Assembly (NCBI GenBank): GCA_034408745.1
Contig: JAWXCM010000291.1
Span: 1-64,000, forward strand
Source of the DNA: JAWXCM01 sp034408745
GTDB lineage: Bacteria > Acidobacteriota > Terriglobia > Bryobacterales > Bryobacteraceae
DNA length: 64,000 nt
Direction of reading: 5' to 3'
Shown: positions 26,601-36,428 of the stretch, in pieces
How positions within the stretch are numbered: position 1 is the stretch's first letter
Layout: every line of letters starts with the position of its first letter
Notes under the pieces: model-generated
Database searches by the model: none
What the model was told of the DNA's origin: nothing
What the model saw: the letters and a program-made list of their open reading frames with translations, nothing else
Made by a program: the position numbers and the translations under genes

Positions 26601-26940
26601 TTACCGACTCGGTGACACTTCCGACTTCCAGCTGGATGTTGATGCGCGGGGTTTCGTTGATGCGAAGGACGATGTCGCGCTGTACGGCGGTTTTAAATCC
26701 TGCCGCTTCCACGGTAATCGAGTAAGTGCCGAGGTTCAGGTTCGGGATGTAGTAGGAACCATTCTCCGTGGCTGAGCTGTCATATACGAACGCGCTCTCC
26801 TGATTTCGAACGGAGATCTTCGCGTTCGGAACGGCGGCACCGGACGAGTCGGTGACTGAACCCACGAGACTGGCGGTACCCGTCGACTGGGCGAACAACG
26901 CGACCGTTGTCCACAAACAAAGCAATGCCGTGCGGATCAT
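23608..26940 (-). CDS. Oar-like TonB-dependent outer-membrane receptor
   Basis: 1110 residues with a strong AAAGGAGG ribosome site. Sec signal (1-17); carboxypeptidase-regulatory-like domain (about 22-105: LVGSVTDSSGAAVPNAKISV, SGSYYIPNL-type turn); plug domain (VVQKLPVMQKFVHRVLLYMP, YSMDGVGG, SSGGLLSVVFKSGANAFHGT); and a long beta-barrel rich in aromatic residues ending in the outer-membrane signature LLVGRFVF. This is the acidobacterial type that imports oligosaccharides or other large substrates. No SusD partner, ExbB/D or TonB gene is present. Placed between catabolic genes and the IclR regulator. Confidence 0.93.
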   Translation of the reverse strand: MIRTALLCLWTTVALFAQSTGTASLVGSVTDSSGAAVPNAKISVRNQESAFVYDSSATENGSYYIPNLNLGTYSITVEAAGFKTAVQRDIVLRINETPRINIQLEVGSVTESVNIQSKAPLLETETAGVGGVLESSVVQKLPVMQKFVHRVLLYMPDTNNINGAHAVGQRQRAIGYSMDGVGGKEPAVGQVNDYQRSMIASLDSIQEFKMWTNGTPAEFGHSSGGLLSVVFKSGANAFHGTFEDRYTSGNLRHRHYLEQSRITSPFDYHEWGATASGPIIRNKTFWFAGFQQHLEKLAETITTTVPSPEMLAGNFNFGGRGLPIYDPDTLRRDATGAYIRDAFPNNVIPTSRFDPAAAKVLALKPWLAQSRPGDITANGPLNNLEGDFGGLYKFERYDAKIDHQFSNVHKIFGRYSRVRHRSEERPVRGLTNPLQFGNVYVRPLDFHNIVVSDSYTFSPSTINEMRAGFNRRAFSAVPPTFGENWAQQLGIPNASPETFPDLLNSGGGRFYGFGPGGASYTRAEDFTFSENLTKVLGKHTFKVGYEFIRTRYNSSIESLPSGAYRFGGTDFPFRANTGNAFASFLLGTVTRADFTRTTATWLPRWSSHAAYAQDTWRPVRNLTLELGLRWAFESPYTTKYGQQSQFDPTAKDPLTGLPGAILHQPGKLAKNDLNNFEPRLGLAWTFRPKFVFRSSFGVTHSDLFTNGLNQNFEEYQATASLQAPVGDPNYVFKLSQGPPAVRFNIASDGSVPYVGTNYSGRNASWYDPNMRLPYVMTWAGGIQHQLSNTILLEARYQGSAAVGLLNNWNINTVPLDVSRDPVQLDNIFRNYQNFKPFPQFGNVNHYSNYGHNTYHGGTWRVEKRYSAGITLNAFYQLSKAINDADDDGEARGVTWFNRRLEKARASYDIQHRFVSTFTWELPFGKGRRFMSGGGFTNWVLGGWDGAWIQTYQSGPPVSITYGGSPVNYLPGSGVQRPNQILPDSVAHPSDWAIGPNRFPFSAQQRYYSFDAFAYPAAFTVGSLGRNTFESPGMRWHQVSLSKQFRVTERARFELRWDINNITKEPQLADPNSQFNTTNRANFGTFSGTRGSFSDIGTGRMHHLLVGRFVF

Positions 26941-26958
26941 GGTTCCTCCTTTAAGCTG

Positions 26959-27357
26959 CTATACCTTCGGGTAATCGAACACCAATACGTTGTAATTCTT
27001 GTGCCTGAAAAACTTTTCCAGTGCCGGCCACACCTGCTGGTGGATGTCGGACGCAGCCCACTTTTGCCGCAGTTCCTCGGACTGGAACGTGAGGGCGAAG
27101 CGGTAGTTCGCGTCACCGGGCGGTTTCCCCATTACGGCTGTCCGGAACTTCAGCATCTGCACGTCGATATAGCCCTGGTGTTTGCTGGCTGCGGGTTTGA
27201 ACGTTTGTTCGAACGTCTTCAGCATTTCTTTTTCGCGGGTCAGGTCAACCGCGAGGTCGAGGTGGAGCTGGATGCCGGGCTTTCCGGCGGCGGCTGCCGC
27301 GGTGGCAGCTGCGGGAATTGCGGCAATGGCCGCTTTCAGGTATGTTCTGCGTTTCAT
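26959..27357 (-). CDS. Exported dimeric alpha/beta-barrel (ABM-like) protein
   Basis: 132 residues. The Tat-like signal KRRTYLKAAIAAIPAAATAAAAA is followed by a single ferredoxin-like alpha/beta domain: IQLHLDLAVDLTREKEMLKTF, FKPAASKHQGYIDVQMLKF, RFALTFQSEELRQKWAASD and the final strand NVLVFDYP. This is the pattern of antibiotic-biosynthesis-monooxygenase-like dimers. No catalytic residue can be assigned. It lies 3 bp after the SMP-30 gene and 18 bp before the TonB gene, so it is clearly in the operon. Confidence 0.65.
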   Translation of the reverse strand: MKRRTYLKAAIAAIPAAATAAAAAGKPGIQLHLDLAVDLTREKEMLKTFEQTFKPAASKHQGYIDVQMLKFRTAVMGKPPGDANYRFALTFQSEELRQKWAASDIHQQVWPALEKFFRHKNYNVLVFDYPKV

Positions 27358-27360
27358 GAG

Positions 27361-28386
27361 TTAATGCAATCCGTAAATCGGTTTCTTTCCTTCCACAGCG
27401 AGCTTAATGCGATACAGGCCGGTTCGCGCAGTCATGTAAAGCGATCGACCATCGTCGCCCCAGTTGCAGTTGGCCGGCACCTCTGTGGGTTTGATCATGC
27501 CGAGCAACTTGCCTTCGGCCGAGAAGACTCGGATGCCGCCAGGGCCGGTTGCGTAGACGTTCCCCTTCGCGTCGACTTTCATTCCGTCGGGTGCGCCCTC
27601 CGCAGAATCGGAAGTCACATCGGCGAATACCTTTGGGTTGGCAAGCTTGCCACCTTGTACGTCGTAGCGCATCCAGATCTTTCGCTTCTCGTCGGAGTTG
27701 GCAACATACAGGGTCTTTTCGTCCGGGGAGAGAGCAATGCCGTTAGGTCTCGTCAGATCCTTTGCAAGAAGAGTGACCTTACCGTCCGCATAACGAAATA
27801 CGCCATTAAATTTGAGTTCCTTTTTCTTGTCTTCGTCGCCGCCAGTGAGTCCGTATGGAGGGTCAGTGAAGTAGAGGGAGCCGTCGGAGCGATACACGAG
27901 GTCGTTGGGACTGTTGAACCGCTTTCCTTCGAATTTGTCGACCAGGGTGGAGACTTTTCGGTCCGCCGATATAGTGACGATCCTGCGGTTTCCGTGCTGG
28001 CACAGAAGTACGGTTCCGTCCTTGCCGGCGATCATCCCGTTGGGGCCGATGAAGGCGCCCGCGGGTGCGTCGGAACCGTCGTAGCCAGCGGGCCGGAGGA
28101 TTTCGACGACGCCTTTCGGCGACCATTCACGCACCACGTTGCCCTGTACGTCGCTGAACCACAGCCTGTCCTCGCCGCGCCACAAGGGGCCTTCGGTGAA
28201 CTGGAAGTCTCCGGCAAGCTTCTCAATGACGGCATCTTTGGGTATCAGCGCATCCAGGGCGGGATCATTGCGAACCACGGATCCGGCACTGGCAACCGGA
28301 GTCGCGGGACGGGCTTCCTCAGCTACACGGTTTCCGGTGCAGCCCACAAGAAACAACACGGTTGATGCAGCAAGAGCTACTCGCAT
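27361..28386 (-). CDS. SMP-30/gluconolactonase-type lipoprotein
   Basis: 341 residues. The lipobox LVGC at 13-16 marks a lipoprotein. The six-bladed SMP-30/LRE propeller shows FTEGPLWRGEDRLWFSDV (metal Glu), GPNGMIAGKDG, RFNSPNDLVYRSDGSLYFTDPPYGL (Asn/Asp metal ligands), TRPNGIALSPDEKTLYVANS and GAPDGMKVDAKGNVYATGPGGI (Asp). All the usual metal-site residues appear present, so it is probably an active lactonase hydrolysing an aldono- or other lactone in the periplasm. No clear Shine-Dalgarno. 3 bp from the ABM-like gene. Confidence 0.88.
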   Translation of the reverse strand: MRVALAASTVLFLVGCTGNRVAEEARPATPVASAGSVVRNDPALDALIPKDAVIEKLAGDFQFTEGPLWRGEDRLWFSDVQGNVVREWSPKGVVEILRPAGYDGSDAPAGAFIGPNGMIAGKDGTVLLCQHGNRRIVTISADRKVSTLVDKFEGKRFNSPNDLVYRSDGSLYFTDPPYGLTGGDEDKKKELKFNGVFRYADGKVTLLAKDLTRPNGIALSPDEKTLYVANSDEKRKIWMRYDVQGGKLANPKVFADVTSDSAEGAPDGMKVDAKGNVYATGPGGIRVFSAEGKLLGMIKPTEVPANCNWGDDGRSLYMTARTGLYRIKLAVEGKKPIYGLH

Positions 28387-28461
28387 GAGATGGGAGTCTA
28401 TGCGATGGGGAACTCGAATGCAAGACGCATTTTCTAAATACTTGAATGCTCGTACAGCAAG
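28387..28461. other. 75-bp gap inside the 22-gene array
   Basis: The widest gap of the minus-strand array, between the bicupin stop and the SMP-30 start. On the minus strand it has a weak hairpin (AATGC-GTCTT-GCATT) without a U-run and no good -35/-10 pair. A secondary promoter is possible but not shown. Confidence 0.3.
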
Positions 28462-29355
28462 TTAGCGAGAGATCTTCACGTCGACGGCGTCGATGGGGCG
28501 AGTCTCTTCGCGCGACACACCCACGATCATCAGTTCGAGTGGTGCGCTCCCTGTGTTTTCGAGGCCGTGAATGTCACCCAGGTTCAGAGGTATGGCATCA
28601 CCGGCGCGCACGGAGGCTGTCTCTAGCGGCTGTCGGGCGACACCAACCGACACGGTGCCTTCCCCGCGCATTATGTAGTAGAACTCGGCGACATCGTTGT
28701 GCATGTGAGTGCCTATGGACGTTCCTGGCGCAAGCAAAACGTGATCGACGTAAGCCCATGCGGTCGTGAACGTGGAGGGCCCGAGAGCGCGGCGGTAGTG
28801 CGCGGTTCCCTTCCCGCCATGCATCGCCTCCACCGGACGCAGCCGCTCCGCGTCGAGCCGCATCGTCATAAACACAGGCACCGGGTCGAGCGGCACTCCC
28901 ACGCGACCGTCGCCTAAATCGAAGGCGTCGTACTTGCCTTTGATGTGACTCACATTGATGTTCATCCACTGCACAGGCTTGTCGCTGGCGTTGTAGATGG
29001 CGTGCGAGTGCCCCTGTCGAACCGGAGCGCCCGCTGGACCTTTGATGAGCGACGTTCGGCCATCGACCGTGAACTGCGCCTCACCGTCGAGAATGACAAA
29101 CATTTCTTCGCATTCATTGTGAAAATGATGGCCAATTCCACTTTTCGGCAGCAATACGCCGCGGTGCAGAAAGAACAGATTGGTGTCGAGGTGGTGGCTG
29201 TCCAGCATCGACATGTAGTCGAGTTGTCCGGCTCCCCCGTGGACTGCTTTGGCCGCCCTGTATTTGGCGGGGTCGGCGTGAACGATTCGTTCCTTCAGCG
29301 GCTCGCGCGACATGGCGCAGCCGAGTGACAGGACAAGCACCAGGGCAGTCTTCAT
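28462..29355 (-). CDS. Exported double-cupin protein
   Basis: 297 residues with an N-terminal signal (MKTALVLVLSLGCAMS). Cupin 1 shows GIGHHFHNECEEMFVILDGEAQF with its His-x-His and Glu metal ligands. Cupin 2 shows GTSIGTHMHNDVAEFYYIMRGEG with the same pattern, and its second motif DIHGLENTG carries the final His. Bicupins include dioxygenases, isomerases and oxalate-type decarboxylases; the substrate is unknown. A second, unrelated-looking bicupin is at 44116. It follows the DUF1501 gene by 5 bp. Confidence 0.8.
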   Translation of the reverse strand: MKTALVLVLSLGCAMSREPLKERIVHADPAKYRAAKAVHGGAGQLDYMSMLDSHHLDTNLFFLHRGVLLPKSGIGHHFHNECEEMFVILDGEAQFTVDGRTSLIKGPAGAPVRQGHSHAIYNASDKPVQWMNINVSHIKGKYDAFDLGDGRVGVPLDPVPVFMTMRLDAERLRPVEAMHGGKGTAHYRRALGPSTFTTAWAYVDHVLLAPGTSIGTHMHNDVAEFYYIMRGEGTVSVGVARQPLETASVRAGDAIPLNLGDIHGLENTGSAPLELMIVGVSREETRPIDAVDVKISR

Positions 29356-29360
29356 TTGAA

Positions 29361-30815
29361 TTACGCAAACAGATCCGAAACGATCTTTCCTTTTACCAGT
29401 TCACGGGGCTGGTTTAAATGGTTGCGAATTTCCATATCCGGGTCGATTCCGAGCGCGAAATAGATGGTCGCCAGCAGATCGTTGGGATGCACTGGCTTTT
29501 CCTTCGGGCTGGAGGCGGTGGCGTCGGACTCGCCGTACTGCATGCCTCGCGCGATGCCCGCACCAGCGATGACGGCGCTGTAGCAATACGGCCAGTGATC
29601 GCGGCCATCGGGACTGTTGCTGTTGCCGCTGGTGGATATCCCCATACGAGGGCTGCGGCCGAACTCGCCTACCGCGACGACCATCGTCTCTTTCAGCATT
29701 CCGCGCTGATCCATGTCTTCCAGCAACGCCGACAGTGAGCGGTCAAGCTTGGGGCAATGCAGGTTTTTCAGCGGCCCGAAGTTGGCGGCGTGCGTGTCCC
29801 ATGCCGTCTTCTCGGGATCGCCGTTTGCGACCGATGGCCAGTTCACCTGGACGAATCGAGTTCCCGCTTCTATCAGCCGGCGCGACATCAGCACGCTCTG
29901 GCCGAACGTGTGATTGCCGTAGCGCTCCCGCGTTTGGGCTGACTCGCGGGTCAGGTCCATGGCGTCTCGTGCCTTGCCGCTCAGCACCAGATCGTAAGCC
30001 TTGCCGTAGTATTCATCGACGGCGGAAGCGTCGAGGGCTTTCTGCAGTTCCGGCATGGAACCGTTGATGCCCTTCAGCAGTTCGAATCGATCCTTAAGCC
30101 TTTCGGGCGGAATCTCTTTCCGCAGCGAGAGGTCTTCCAGCGTGACCTTCTCCGCCGGATCCTGATACATCCGGTACGGGTCGTATGCTTTGCCGAGGAA
30201 ACCGGCTGCACCGCCCTTGCCGATGATGCCTGACTCCTGCAGAGGTCGAGGCAGTTCGACGAAGGGCAGCATGGCGTCCTTCGACGGCTTGAGCTTGCTC
30301 ACGTGGCTGCCGGCGGTGGGGAAGTCGGCGCTGTTGGGCGGCTCGAGTTGACCCGACGGAGAGACCTTGTCGGGAGGATAGCCGGTCAGCATTTGATAGA
30401 TTGCGGCGGTGTGATTGAACAGGCCGTTGGGCGTGTAGCTCATGGACCGGATCAACGTCGCTTTGTCGAGCGCCTGGGCCATCATCGGCATGTGCTCGCC
30501 GATATGCGTGCCGGGAATCTTCGTTTTAATCGGTTTGAATTCGCCGCGGATATTGGCTGGCGCGTCGGGCTTCGGATCCCAGATGTCGATGTGGCTGGGA
30601 CCGCCCTGCAGGAAGATCATGATGACGTTCTTCGCGTTGCCAAATCCGCGCGCGCCTGCGTACTTTTGCGCCACGCTGTTCGCCAGCGCCGCCTTTTGCG
30701 AGAGAAAGAAGCCAGGCAGGTGCAGACCTGCAAGTCCCAGCGAGCCAATTCGCATCAGTTCGCGGCGAGTAGGTCCTTCGCAGGTTCGACCCGCGCGTCC
30801 AGGAATATTCAGCAT
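29361..30815 (-). CDS. DUF1501 protein, Tat-exported (module B)
   Basis: 484 residues. Twin-arginine signal PTRRELMRIGSLGLAGL. DUF1501 core with FLQGGPSHIDIWDPKPDAP, GEHMPMMAQALDKATLIRSM, HTAAIYQMLTGYPP, LIEAGTRFVQVNW, VVAVGEFGRSPRM and GRDHWPYCYSAVIAGAG. It differs clearly from the module A and D copies, belonging to the HTAAIYQMLTG subtype common in Planctomycetota. It follows its PSD1 partner by 18 bp and precedes a bicupin. Catalytic role unknown; probably exported as a folded protein. Confidence 0.9.
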   Translation of the reverse strand: MLNIPGRAGRTCEGPTRRELMRIGSLGLAGLHLPGFFLSQKAALANSVAQKYAGARGFGNAKNVIMIFLQGGPSHIDIWDPKPDAPANIRGEFKPIKTKIPGTHIGEHMPMMAQALDKATLIRSMSYTPNGLFNHTAAIYQMLTGYPPDKVSPSGQLEPPNSADFPTAGSHVSKLKPSKDAMLPFVELPRPLQESGIIGKGGAAGFLGKAYDPYRMYQDPAEKVTLEDLSLRKEIPPERLKDRFELLKGINGSMPELQKALDASAVDEYYGKAYDLVLSGKARDAMDLTRESAQTRERYGNHTFGQSVLMSRRLIEAGTRFVQVNWPSVANGDPEKTAWDTHAANFGPLKNLHCPKLDRSLSALLEDMDQRGMLKETMVVAVGEFGRSPRMGISTSGNSNSPDGRDHWPYCYSAVIAGAGIARGMQYGESDATASSPKEKPVHPNDLLATIYFALGIDPDMEIRNHLNQPRELVKGKIVSDLFA

Positions 30816-30833
30816 GGTGCTCCGCTCCTTTTC

Positions 30834-32958
<2,125 letters not shown>

Positions 32959-32984
<26 letters not shown>

Positions 32985-35040
32985 TCGCGGGTTTCTCCTC
33001 GGTTTCCAGAGCGGGCAAATCGAATGTCATAACGGGCGAATAGATATCCTGCGGAGCGCCGTCCACCATCAGCCTGCCACTTACCAGCAGGTTGTAGCGG
33101 GCCGGCAGCGTGTTCTTTGTGGACGTGACGACGAAGGTCCCGGTGGTGCGGTCGGTCTTGTCGACCGCCATCTCAATCACGCGCAGGTCGATGAAATTTG
33201 GCACTTCGGTTGATACGGTTTCCGGCACGCGGTACATGGCATTCGTGACACTCCATTTCCAGCGAATACGATATGCAAAGCCTGATTCTTTCTTTTCCAT
33301 GCCTTCGAGTTTGATGGCCAGGGTTGCGGGTGAGGCGTCGGTCATCGCGACTGGCAACTCGTGCCCGAGCCACGCACCCGTGAGGGAGCGCTGGCGGTCG
33401 ACGACACCCTGCGATGATGCACCGGCAACGCCAATTGAGTAGCCGAGTCCGGTAGCCTGCCTGGTGAACTTGCCGTCGGCGGTGGTGGCGATGAGGCTGA
33501 TTTCCGATGCAGTCACCTTCACATCAACCGGAGCGGTGAGGGTCAACACGGCTCGCCGGCTGACCATGCGGTTGAGCGGGTCGGGCATCTCTGCCGGGAT
33601 GTCGCCGCCTGCAAGAGCGACGCCGCCAGGCAGGCCCTTCGCTTCGATACGGATTGGCCCGGTATATCCCTGACGCTCGACATTGACGGTGACGAGTGCT
33701 GTGCCACCGGCGGGGATGTTGACGTACGGCGTGGTGATGGTTGTTTTCAGGTCGAATGCCGCAGGGTATGCCGTGAGTCGATACGCGAAGCGGGCGCCGC
33801 CACGCTGGGCCAGGTCTTCGACGGCAACGGTGATGCGATGTACGCCATCCGGCACCTTGAACTGCAGGTAGGGGTCGCCCAGCGTGCGGCTGCTGGCCTG
33901 CACCGCGAAGGTGTCCACTGGCAATGCGCCGTCGCCGGCAGAATCGAGCCGCTTGCCCGCGTCGTCGAAGATTGTGATGAGTCCTGTGAGCTTCGACGTT
34001 CCCAGCTCACGGGCCTGCAACGCGAAGACAAACTCCTCACCCGGCTTTACGTTGAACTGATACTTGTCGATTTCCGCAGGCTTCGACAGTCGGCCGTTGA
34101 TTGTAATGGGGGCCGTCAATGCACCCTGCACCGGCTCCTGCGTTTCGGGATACTCTCCTACTGCGAACGGCAACGGTAGCGAGGGAGATTCCGGCAGGTT
34201 GACGAAGATCTGCGGCGTCTTCACCGAACCGAGGTCGGCCTTCACCTTGCGGCCGGATAGCGTAACCTCTACCGACTCACCGCGTTTGCCGCCGAGCGGG
34301 AAAATATCCTCGGCAATGTCATACGACCCGGTTTTCAGTCGATAGAAATTCTGAGTCTGCGCAGAGAAACGCGCGTCGTGAACTTCCACGTAATAGTAGC
34401 CGTCTTTGGGGAAAGTTATCTGTAGGCGGGGATCGAGGCTGAGCAGCGGGTCGTCATCGGATCGGGCGATCACTTTGCCCGCACCGTCCATTACACGAAT
34501 GACGGCGTCAACCGCGGAGCCACACCGGCGCGCGTCTACTTCGAAAACGCGTTTCTCTCCTGCGCGTACCTGAAGCCTGTACACGTCCCGCTCGGGTCCG
34601 CCCAGCGTTCCGTTCAACGTGACTGGTGTCGATGGAATGGTCTGCGCTTTCTCAATCGAATCATTTTGGTGAGGCGCAGAACCGGGCCTCGACTCTTCCT
34701 CGGTGATTTCGGGAAATGCACCTACGCTGAACAGCAGGATATTGGAGATGCCATTGGCCGCGCGGATTCGCATGGGGTAGATGCCGACGGACCACTCCGC
34801 GGTCGGCTCCACGAGGAAGGTGGCGTATTTGTCGTCCATGCCTGGCTTTTCCGGCGCCAGCGCGGTAAAGGTCGCGGGCAATGTCGAGAAGATTGTCGGA
34901 CCCTGACCGAGTGCCGTTCCGATAACAGTGAGTGTTAGCGGGCGACCCTTCTGGGCGCCTCGCGGGCGAAGTTCGTTGATGACGGGAGCCGCTGCGTAAA
35001 GCCACGAGGCAGCAAGCAGCAGCGTAATGGGTAGCCTCAC
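32959..35040 (-). CDS. Exported IPT/TIG and pre-peptidase (PPC)-domain protein
   Basis: 693 residues, starting at GTG 35040, well supported by AGGAGG seven bases upstream; the GTG overlaps the previous TGA (GTGA). Sec signal (1-18); IPT/TIG-like domain (VINELRPRGAQKGRPLTLTV); at least two PPC-type beta-domains (DVYRLQVRAGEKRVFEVDAR with YYVEVHDARF, then DKYQFNVKPGEEFVFALQAR); C-terminal beta-sandwiches. No catalytic residues are seen. These proteins accompany PSD1-DUF1501 genes in Planctomycetota and are thought to be surface or binding components. Function unknown. Confidence 0.8.
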
Positions 35041-36380
35041 TGGACACCTCCTGACTGCGCTGCGCCAGCCGATAATGGCACAGGTACGAAAGAGTGCAGC
35101 AGGCTGCAGTCCGACGTGTTGTAGATGCGAACCTTGCCGTCAAAGCCACCGGTAGCAAGTTGTTTGCCGTCTGGTGAGAACGCGACTGTGTAGATTCCGG
35201 CCGTGTGCCCTTTGCAGGTCGCCTTACGGTCGCCGGTCTCCGGGTCGTAGAGATTCACGCTGGGCGAGAGACCAGCCACTGCGATACGGGCTCCGTCGGG
35301 CGACCAGTCGAGCGCTGTTATAGCTCCGTCCTGCCGCTCCAGCTTGCGCACCAGGGTGGTGTCATCGGCGATCTTCATATTGCGGGGCCGGTCGAGCAGA
35401 TAGATGTACGGATAACGTTCCTCGCCGCCCATAACCACGACGTCCTTTTTGGGGTTTCGGGCGATGGCAGTTAATTCTCCGCGCAGCAAGTTGACGTTCT
35501 CAAGAAAGGCACCGCTTTTTGCGTCGATTAGCTTCGCTGCGCGGTCGCGCCCCGCGGAGACGAAGCGCTTCGAATCGCTTGCGAACACGGTAGCGAGCAC
35601 CCAGTTCTCATGATTGCCGATCTTGTAGAGTTCTTTGCCTGTGCTGGTTTCGAATACGTGGACGGTGTTGTCGGCGGAGCCCACTGCGATGCGGGAGTTG
35701 TCTGGAGCCAGTGAGGCACCGAAGACGGTGTCGGTTGTGAGCGTCGCTGAGTGAAGTAGCTTCGAACCCGGGATGTCCCACACCTGAACTTCACCGAACT
35801 GCGCCGGAGTTCCGCCTCCCGCTACCAGCAGCTTGCCATCGTTGCTGAAGGCTATAGAAAGAATCCGTTCCGCTTTGCCGGCGAGCCTGCCTGTAATGCC
35901 AGTGCCATCGGCTTTGTGAATCAATATTTCGCGGTTGCCTGAGACGGCCACGGACTTGCCGTCCGGCGAGAATCGGAGGGCTGTGATGACGGGCGGCTGC
36001 AGGTAGACGATGGGTTGCATCGCACTGGACGTTTCTACGGAATCGTCCGCGGCTCCGGTGCGGATCCACTCGCGCAACAGCTCTATATCGGCTGGCGGGA
36101 GCGCTGGCTGACCCAGAGGCATCCGGGGTTGGACTTCGCCAGTTACGTAACGAACGAGCAGGCTCGCTTCAGGCTTACCAGCCGACCACGCAGCACCACG
36201 TCTGCCGCCTTTGCGCAGTTCTTCGAACGACGTGACGTCGAGACCAGAAGCCTTCGACGACGGCTGATGGCAGCCCTGACATTGCTTTTGCAGGATGGGC
36301 CGTATGTCACTGTTGAAGCTCGGCGCGGCAGCCAGGCTCCAGACGGTGACGACGAACATCCCGACGGTGTTCTTGAGCAT
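35037..36380 (-). CDS. Cytochrome-c/WD40 beta-propeller fusion
   Basis: 447 residues from ATG 36380; ATG 36392 abuts GGAGGG with no spacer, so it is less likely. After a Sec signal comes a PSCyt1-type domain with CQGCHQ and the usual PLGQPALPPADIELLREWI end. A WD40-type propeller follows (ITALRFSPDGKSVAVSG, ILSIAFSNDGKLLVAGGG, VFGASLAPDNSRIAVGSADNT-like repeats, IYTVAFSPDGKQLATGGFDG). Probably a periplasmic scaffold carrying one haem. It heads the cyt-WD40 / PPC / PSD1 / DUF1501 block, a gene order I associate with Planctomycetota. Confidence 0.85.
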   Translation of the reverse strand: MLKNTVGMFVVTVWSLAAAPSFNSDIRPILQKQCQGCHQPSSKASGLDVTSFEELRKGGRRGAAWSAGKPEASLLVRYVTGEVQPRMPLGQPALPPADIELLREWIRTGAADDSVETSSAMQPIVYLQPPVITALRFSPDGKSVAVSGNREILIHKADGTGITGRLAGKAERILSIAFSNDGKLLVAGGGTPAQFGEVQVWDIPGSKLLHSATLTTDTVFGASLAPDNSRIAVGSADNTVHVFETSTGKELYKIGNHENWVLATVFASDSKRFVSAGRDRAAKLIDAKSGAFLENVNLLRGELTAIARNPKKDVVVMGGEERYPYIYLLDRPRNMKIADDTTLVRKLERQDGAITALDWSPDGARIAVAGLSPSVNLYDPETGDRKATCKGHTAGIYTVAFSPDGKQLATGGFDGKVRIYNTSDCSLLHSFVPVPLSAGAAQSGGVQ

Positions 36381-36428
36381 GCTGCTCCGCATCCCTCCGA
36401 CCGGGCAAGTATATCGCGAATCAGACCC

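Noticed and set aside
23608..26940. SusC/SusD-type polysaccharide utilisation locus
   Set aside because: There is a TonB receptor but no SusD-like lipoprotein next to it and few classical glycoside hydrolases; the receptor is the Oar-like acidobacterial type.
28411..28431. Hairpin AATGC/GCATT in the 28387-28461 gap as a terminator
   Set aside because: Only five base pairs and no U-run.
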